A stretch of DNA of 6,937 nucleotides, from assembly GCA_004554425.1 (NCBI GenBank), contig SFMI01000134.1, positions 1 through 6,937 on the forward strand. The letters are read 5' to 3'. Below the pieces are notes generated by a model, which saw only the letters and a list, made by a program, of their open reading frames with translations, did no database searches and had not been told where the DNA came from. Each line of letters begins with the position of its first letter. Positions within the stretch are counted from its first letter, which is position 1. Both the position numbers and the translations under genes were made by a program. Positions 6,645 to 6,937 of the stretch are shown here, one piece after another. The stretch comes from Candidatus Saccharimonadota bacterium (GTDB taxonomy: Bacteria > Eremiobacterota > Xenobia > Xenobiales > Xenobiaceae).

Positions 6645-6691
6645 TTATACCCAATTATACCCCTATTATACCCACTAAAACTAGGGTATAA
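6645..6691. repeat. Array of TTATACCC boxes over the ATPase promoter (candidate operator)
   Basis: Three exact direct copies of TTATACCC lie at 6645-6652, 6655-6662 and 6666-6673, stepping by 10 and 11 bp, one helical turn each. An exact inverted copy GGGTATAA lies at 6684-6691, making a 26-bp inverted repeat with the third box. The boxes cover the -35, -10 and early transcribed region of the promoter for the leftward ATPase gene, as expected for cooperative binding of a repressor. Iterons of a replication origin are an alternative, but no replication gene is present. Confidence 0.75.
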
Positions 6692-6694
6692 CAA
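6665..6694 (-). promoter_or_regulatory. Promoter of the 614-residue ATPase gene
   Basis: Minus-strand TTGTTA (6694-6689, four of six matches to TTGACA) and TATAAT (6670-6665, perfect), with an 18-bp spacer. The start point would fall near 6658, giving a leader of about 50 bases. The -10 overlaps the third TTATACCC box and the -35 overlaps the inverted box. A second TATAAT (6659-6654) lacks a good -35. Confidence 0.6.
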
Positions 6695-6701
6695 AACTAA
6701 T

Positions 6702-6720
6702 ACAGGCTTAGCTTGCCTGT
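6702..6720. repeat. Short inverted repeat in the divergent intergenic region
   Basis: ACAGGC (6702-6707) and GCCTGT (6715-6720) form a perfect six-base dyad around TTAGCTT. It lies between the TTATACCC array and the TGTGA palindromes. No T-run follows on either strand, so it is not a standard terminator; its role is unknown. Confidence 0.4.
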
Positions 6721-6732
6721 CTCACACAAAAG

Positions 6733-6746
6733 CACATAATTATGTG
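6733..6746. repeat. Perfect 14-bp palindrome CACATAATTATGTG
   Basis: The sequence is its own reverse complement. Its right half is shared with the adjacent TGTGA-N6-TCACA site, so the same half-box takes part in two overlapping dyads. Together they suggest a dimeric regulator site, or two neighbouring sites, upstream of the rightward ATPase gene. Confidence 0.6.
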
Positions 6747-6782
6747 ATAAAAATCACATTTTTATATATAATTATGTGATAA
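6736..6782. repeat. Pair of 15-bp direct repeats ATAATTATGTGATAA
   Basis: Exact copies at 6736-6750 and 6768-6782, offset by 32 bp, about three helical turns. Each holds one TGTGA half-box. After the second copy, ATGTG (6774-6778) pairs with CACAT (6787-6791), so it too starts a looser dyad. This duplicates the operator-like element ahead of the rightward ATPase gene. Confidence 0.7.
6742..6759. promoter_or_regulatory. CRP/FNR-family-like operator (TGTGA-N6-TCACA)
   Basis: ATGTGAT (6742-6748) and ATCACAT (6753-6759) are perfect inverted arms around AAAA. They contain TGTGA-N6-TCACA flanked by A/T, the consensus layout bound by CRP-type regulators in other bacteria. The match is seen directly; the identity of the regulator in this organism is inferred. 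The site ends about seven bases before a TATAAT (6767-6772), so it would overlap the -35 zone of a rightward promoter. Confidence 0.6.
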
Positions 6783-6826
6783 TTTACACATAAATACATA
6801 TAAAAGTGTGAAGGGACGAGCCGCTT

Positions 6827-6937
6827 ATGGAAAGATTAGCTTTGGATAAGCTTATAAAATGGAAAAATTCTCCCTATCGCAAGCCGCTGATTGTTAAGGG
6901 AGTGCGTCAGGTTGGCAAAACATGGTTGCTAAAAGAA
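6827..6937 (+). CDS. AAA-family ATPase, N-terminal fragment (partial, runs off right edge)
   Basis: Thirty-seven codons are visible, starting MERLALDKLIKWKNSPYR and running on through KPLIVKGVRQVGKTWLLKE. GVRQVGKT is a Walker A motif (about residues 25-32). A short lead helix followed by this P-loop near the N-terminus is characteristic of the ATP-binding proteins that carry a DUF4143 C-terminal domain, a family of mostly unknown role. Purine-rich GAAGGGA (6810-6816) about ten bases upstream supports the ATG at 6827. It is divergent from the 614-residue ATPase gene, from which it is separated by 218 bp of repeats. The C-terminal domain, and therefore the firm family assignment, lies outside the window. 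Confidence 0.85.
   Translation, partial: MERLALDKLIKWKNSPYRKPLIVKGVRQVGKTWLLKE

Noticed and set aside
6645..6691. CRISPR array or plasmid origin iterons
   Set aside because: Repeats are only 8 bp with 2-3 bp gaps, too short for CRISPR, and no replication protein gene is present; promoter overlap favours an operator.

Overview
The window carries the specificity end of a type I restriction-modification (R-M) locus together with a neighbouring ATPase region. Every complete gene reads leftward (minus strand); only a truncated gene at the right edge reads rightward. AT-leaning DNA, strong purine-rich ribosome sites (AGGAGG, GAGGG, AGGTGA) and near-consensus sigma-70/sigma-A promoters suggest a low-to-mid GC bacterium, most likely a Firmicutes-type (Bacillota) gut or anaerobe lineage. 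That assignment is an inference from style and protein flavour, not from a marker gene.

Reading in the direction of transcription (right to left), the layout is: a partial rightward AAA ATPase gene at the edge (6827 onward); a 218-bp divergent control region packed with repeats (6609-6826); a 614-residue ATPase with a C-terminal PD-(D/E)XK-like nuclease fold (6608-4764); an AT-rich spacer with a near-perfect promoter, a 5'-end hairpin and an AT-only dyad (4763-4628); a 56-residue cysteine-rich small protein with its own terminator (4627-4388); then the R-M operon hsdM (4257-2743), hsdS (2739-1648), a tyrosine recombinase (1592-597) and a second hsdS in the same orientation (552 to the left edge, truncated). 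No hsdR lies in the window.

HsdM and HsdS together form the sequence-specific adenine methyltransferase. A tyrosine recombinase placed between two hsdS genes is the known arrangement of phase-variable type I systems, in which target recognition domains are reshuffled. Here the two visible hsdS copies are in direct, not inverted, orientation and share a near-identical stretch at the central conserved segment. The recombinase start codon sits inside a 41-bp imperfect palindrome shaped like a tyrosine recombinase core site (17-bp arms, 7-bp spacer), which may be a crossover site, a translational lock on the recombinase, or both.

The divergent region on the right has two separate operator-like systems: a helically phased array of TTATACCC boxes over the promoter of the 614-residue ATPase gene, and a TGTGA-N6-TCACA palindrome plus a 15-bp direct repeat ahead of the rightward ATPase gene. 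These, and the self-contained small zinc-ribbon-like gene, are the least explained parts of the window.
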